The translations under genes and the position numbers were made by a program. From DASRVA01 sp050732875 (lineage in GTDB: Bacteria > Gemmatimonadota > Gemmatimonadetes > JACCXV01 > JAHWKZ01), in the NCBI GenBank assembly GCA_050732875.1, contig JBOHRQ010000056.1:1-15325 (forward strand): DNA of 15,325 bases, read 5' to 3'. The notes below the pieces were generated by a model. It searched no databases, had not been told where the DNA came from, and worked only from the letters and a program-made list of their open reading frames with translations. Of the stretch, positions 13,809-15,325 are shown in pieces. Each line of letters starts with the position of its first letter. Positions within the stretch are counted from its first letter, which is position 1.

Positions 13809-13835
13809 ATAGCGGAGCGAGGGCCGGCGTGTCAA
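13806..13835 (-). promoter_or_regulatory. Sigma-70-like promoter of the lacI-receptor operon
   Basis: Reading the minus strand, TTGACA (13835-13830) is a perfect -35, followed by an 18-nt spacer and TATGCT (13811-13806) as -10. The start of transcription would be near 13799, leaving a leader of about 140 nt to the TTG of lacI. The operator overlaps its downstream end. Confidence 0.75.
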
Positions 13836-13956
13836 GACCACGTGTCCGAAAGCGGCGGATCCAGATCTATGCGGCTGATCCAGGATCCTCGACGGGCGCC
13901 CCGCCGCGGCCGACCAGGCGTCGACGCGTCTCCGCGCGCCATCTAGGTTGAGCGCC

Positions 13957-14619
13957 GTGACCCGCCGGACGATCGAGCTGACCGACACGCTTTACGCCTA
14001 CCTCCTGTCGGTGTCGCTGCGCGAGCCGGAGGTGCTGCGCCGGTTGCGGGAAGAGACGGCTGATCACCCCAAGGCCCAGATGCAGATCAGCCCCGAGCAG
14101 GGGCAGTTCATGGCGTTTCTGATCCGGCTGATCGATGCCCGGCGGACACTCGAGCTAGGGGTCTTCACCGGCTATTCGGCCCTCTCCGCCGCGCTCGCCC
14201 TTCCGCCCGACGGCCAGGTCGTGGCCTGTGAGATCGACGAGGACTACGCCGCCATCGCCCGGGGCTGGTGGGAGGAGGCCGGGGCCGATCTGAAGATCGA
14301 CCTCCGGCTCGGGCCGGCCGTCGAGACCCTGGACGAGCTGATCGAAGCCGGCGAGGCCGACGGCTTCGACTTCGCCTTCGTGGACGCCGACAAGGAGAGC
14401 TACGGGGAGTATTACGAGCGCTGCCTGGGGTTGGTCCGGCCAGGCGGGCTCATTCTGTTCGACAATACCCTCTGGGGCGGGGCGGTCGCGGATCCCGAGG
14501 CAGCCGACGACGCGACCGAGTCGCTGCGCGCTTTCAACGCCCTCCTCCACCACGACGACCGGATCGACCTGAGCTTCCTGCCCGTGTCGGACGGCCTCAC
14601 GCTGGCGCGGCGCCGCTAG
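13957..14619 (+). CDS. SAM-dependent O-methyltransferase, caffeoyl-CoA OMT family (methyltransferase family 3)
   Basis: 220 residues from GTG 13957 (AGG at 9 nt upstream); TTG 13948 is an in-frame alternative adding three residues. The N-terminus TRRTIELTDTLYAYLLSVSL and the AQMQISPEQGQFM block are typical of bacterial members. The SAM pocket is RTLELGVFTGYSALSAALAL (E66) and ACEIDEDY (E92, D94). FDFAFVDADKESY and LILFDNTLWGG supply the divalent-metal ligands (an Asp of VDADK, D169 and N170). It probably methylates a catechol-like hydroxyl on a small molecule; the substrate is unknown. It is transcribed away from lacI, and the shared 150-bp region contains the lacI operators, so co-regulation is possible but the gene has no obvious link to glycan use. 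Confidence 0.88.
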   Translation: MTRRTIELTDTLYAYLLSVSLREPEVLRRLREETADHPKAQMQISPEQGQFMAFLIRLIDARRTLELGVFTGYSALSAALALPPDGQVVACEIDEDYAAIARGWWEEAGADLKIDLRLGPAVETLDELIEAGEADGFDFAFVDADKESYGEYYERCLGLVRPGGLILFDNTLWGGAVADPEAADDATESLRAFNALLHHDDRIDLSFLPVSDGLTLARRR

Positions 14620-14631
14620 GGCGGGGGATGG

Positions 14632-14648
14632 AGATCGGCAAACGATCT
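14632..14648. terminator. Small inverted repeat between convergent genes
   Basis: AGATCG-gcaaa-CGATCT lies in the 41-bp gap between the convergent methyltransferase and protease stops. It could be a weak bidirectional terminator, but the stem is only 6 bp and no T-tract follows on either strand. Confidence 0.25.
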
Positions 14649-14660
14649 GGTTCTGAGCTC

Positions 14661-15325
14661 CTACCTGTCCGGCGACTCTCCCGGCGTCACCTCGATGATC
14701 CGGCTCCGGCCGTGGCGCAGCACGGTCACTGCGGCCTTTCGGCCGATCCGCTCCTCGAGCAGGATCCGATGGAGGTCGTCGATGCCGGCCACCGGCTGGC
14801 CGTCGAAGGCGACCACGATGTCGCCCTCCCGGAGGCCGGCCCGTTCCCCGGGCCCGCCCGACTCCACCGACTGGACGAGCACGCCGCCGGGCGCGGTCAG
14901 GTCGTGGCGGCGGACCGTGCCGGCGTGGAGCGGGACGTTCTGGCCGGCCAGCCCGAGGTAACCCCGCCGGACCCGGCCGTGGCGGAGGAGCTGCCCCACC
15001 ACCGACTTCACCGTGTTGATCCCGACGGCGAAGCAGATGCCCTGGGCGGGCAGGATGACGGCAGTGTTGATCCCGACGACCTCACCTCTGGAGTCGACCA
15101 GCGGCCCCCCCGAGTTGCCGGGATTGAGCGCGGCGTCGGTCTGGACGACGTCGTCGATGAGCCGCCCCGTCACCGAACGCAGGGTCCGTCCCACCGCACT
15201 CACGACGCCCGCGGTGACGGTGCTCTGGAATCCGAGCGGGCTGCCGATTGCGACCACGAGCTGCCCCACCCGCAAGGCGGCCGAGTCGCCCAGAGTGACC
15301 GCCGGCAGGTCGTCGCCATCGACGC
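14661..15325 (-). CDS. HtrA/DegP-type trypsin-like serine protease with PDZ domain, 5' part off the window
   Basis: About 220 C-terminal residues are visible; the frame is open to the right edge (visible start VDGDDLPAVTLGDSAALRVG), so a start at 15275 would be artificial. The protease half shows VVAIGSPLGFQSTVTAGVVS, VQTDAALNPGNSGGPLVDS with the catalytic Ser at codon 15113-15111, and VVGINTAVI. The His and Asp of the triad are upstream, outside the window. One PDZ domain follows (RRGYLGLAG... GGVLVQSVESGGPGERAGLR, EGDIVVAFDGQPVAGIDDLH) up to the stop. Family members are envelope quality-control proteases; with a single PDZ visible it resembles DegS or small HtrA proteins. It is convergent with the methyltransferase gene and shows no link to the sugar operon. 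Confidence 0.92.
   Translation of the reverse strand, partial: VDGDDLPAVTLGDSAALRVGQLVVAIGSPLGFQSTVTAGVVSAVGRTLRSVTGRLIDDVVQTDAALNPGNSGGPLVDSRGEVVGINTAVILPAQGICFAVGINTVKSVVGQLLRHGRVRRGYLGLAGQNVPLHAGTVRRHDLTAPGGVLVQSVESGGPGERAGLREGDIVVAFDGQPVAGIDDLHRILLEERIGRKAAVTVLRHGRSRIIEVTPGESPDR

Noticed and set aside
13658..13810. N-terminal extension of lacI from ATG 13810
   Set aside because: The ATG lies within the -10 box and operator, the extension is Pro-rich repeat translation, and TTG 13657 has a strong Shine-Dalgarno and the canonical LacI N-terminus.
13857..13892. Repeated GGATCC sites upstream of the methyltransferase
   Set aside because: Six-base repeats separated irregularly; no dyad or promoter context, so likely chance.

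Overview
This is a GC-rich window from a Gram-negative, probably environmental (marine or soil) bacterium. Outer-membrane and lipoprotein genes, an Oar-like TonB-dependent receptor with a carboxypeptidase-regulatory-like N-terminus, and a FIMAH-RCC1 lipoprotein fit a Gemmatimonadota-like lineage. That taxonomic call is inference from gene style only; Acidobacteriota or a related phylum is possible. An exact run of 100 N (3049-3148) shows it is a scaffold, probably from a metagenome.

Left region (1-2378). On the minus strand is a two-gene MntA/HepT-type (MNT nucleotidyltransferase / HEPN) toxin-antitoxin module, joined by a 4-nt overlap; the HepT gene runs off the left edge. It is divergent from a plus-strand surface lipoprotein with an N-terminal FIMAH-like domain and seven RCC1 repeats (predicted seven-bladed propeller). 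The intergenic space holds an 18-bp perfect palindrome.

Central region (13835 down to 2410, all minus strand). This is a carbohydrate-utilisation locus. Transcription order is: consensus-like promoter, tandem LacI-family operators over the start site, a possible leader peptide, lacI-family regulator, TonB-dependent receptor, GH144-type (PF10091 glycoamylase fold) lipoprotein, GH3 beta-glucosidase, formylglycine-type sulfatase, small NTF2-like lipoprotein, and a sodium/glucose symporter of the SGLT type interrupted by the N gap. Genes from lacI to the sulfatase are very tightly packed, with 4-nt overlaps at lacI/receptor, GH144/GH3 and GH3/sulfatase. The inferred job is to import a beta-glucan across the outer membrane, cut it with the GH144 enzyme (beta-1,2-glucan in characterised relatives), trim the oligosaccharides with GH3, strip a sulfate or similar ester, and take up the sugar with sodium. 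GH144 plus GH3 points to beta-1,2-glucan (sophorooligosaccharide) as the backbone; the sulfatase suggests a decorated form. The substrate is inference.

Right region (13957-15325). A plus-strand O-methyltransferase of the caffeoyl-CoA OMT family is divergent from the lacI operon and convergent with an HtrA/DegP-type serine protease with a C-terminal PDZ domain, cut by the right edge. No tRNA, rRNA, CRISPR array or insertion sequence was seen.
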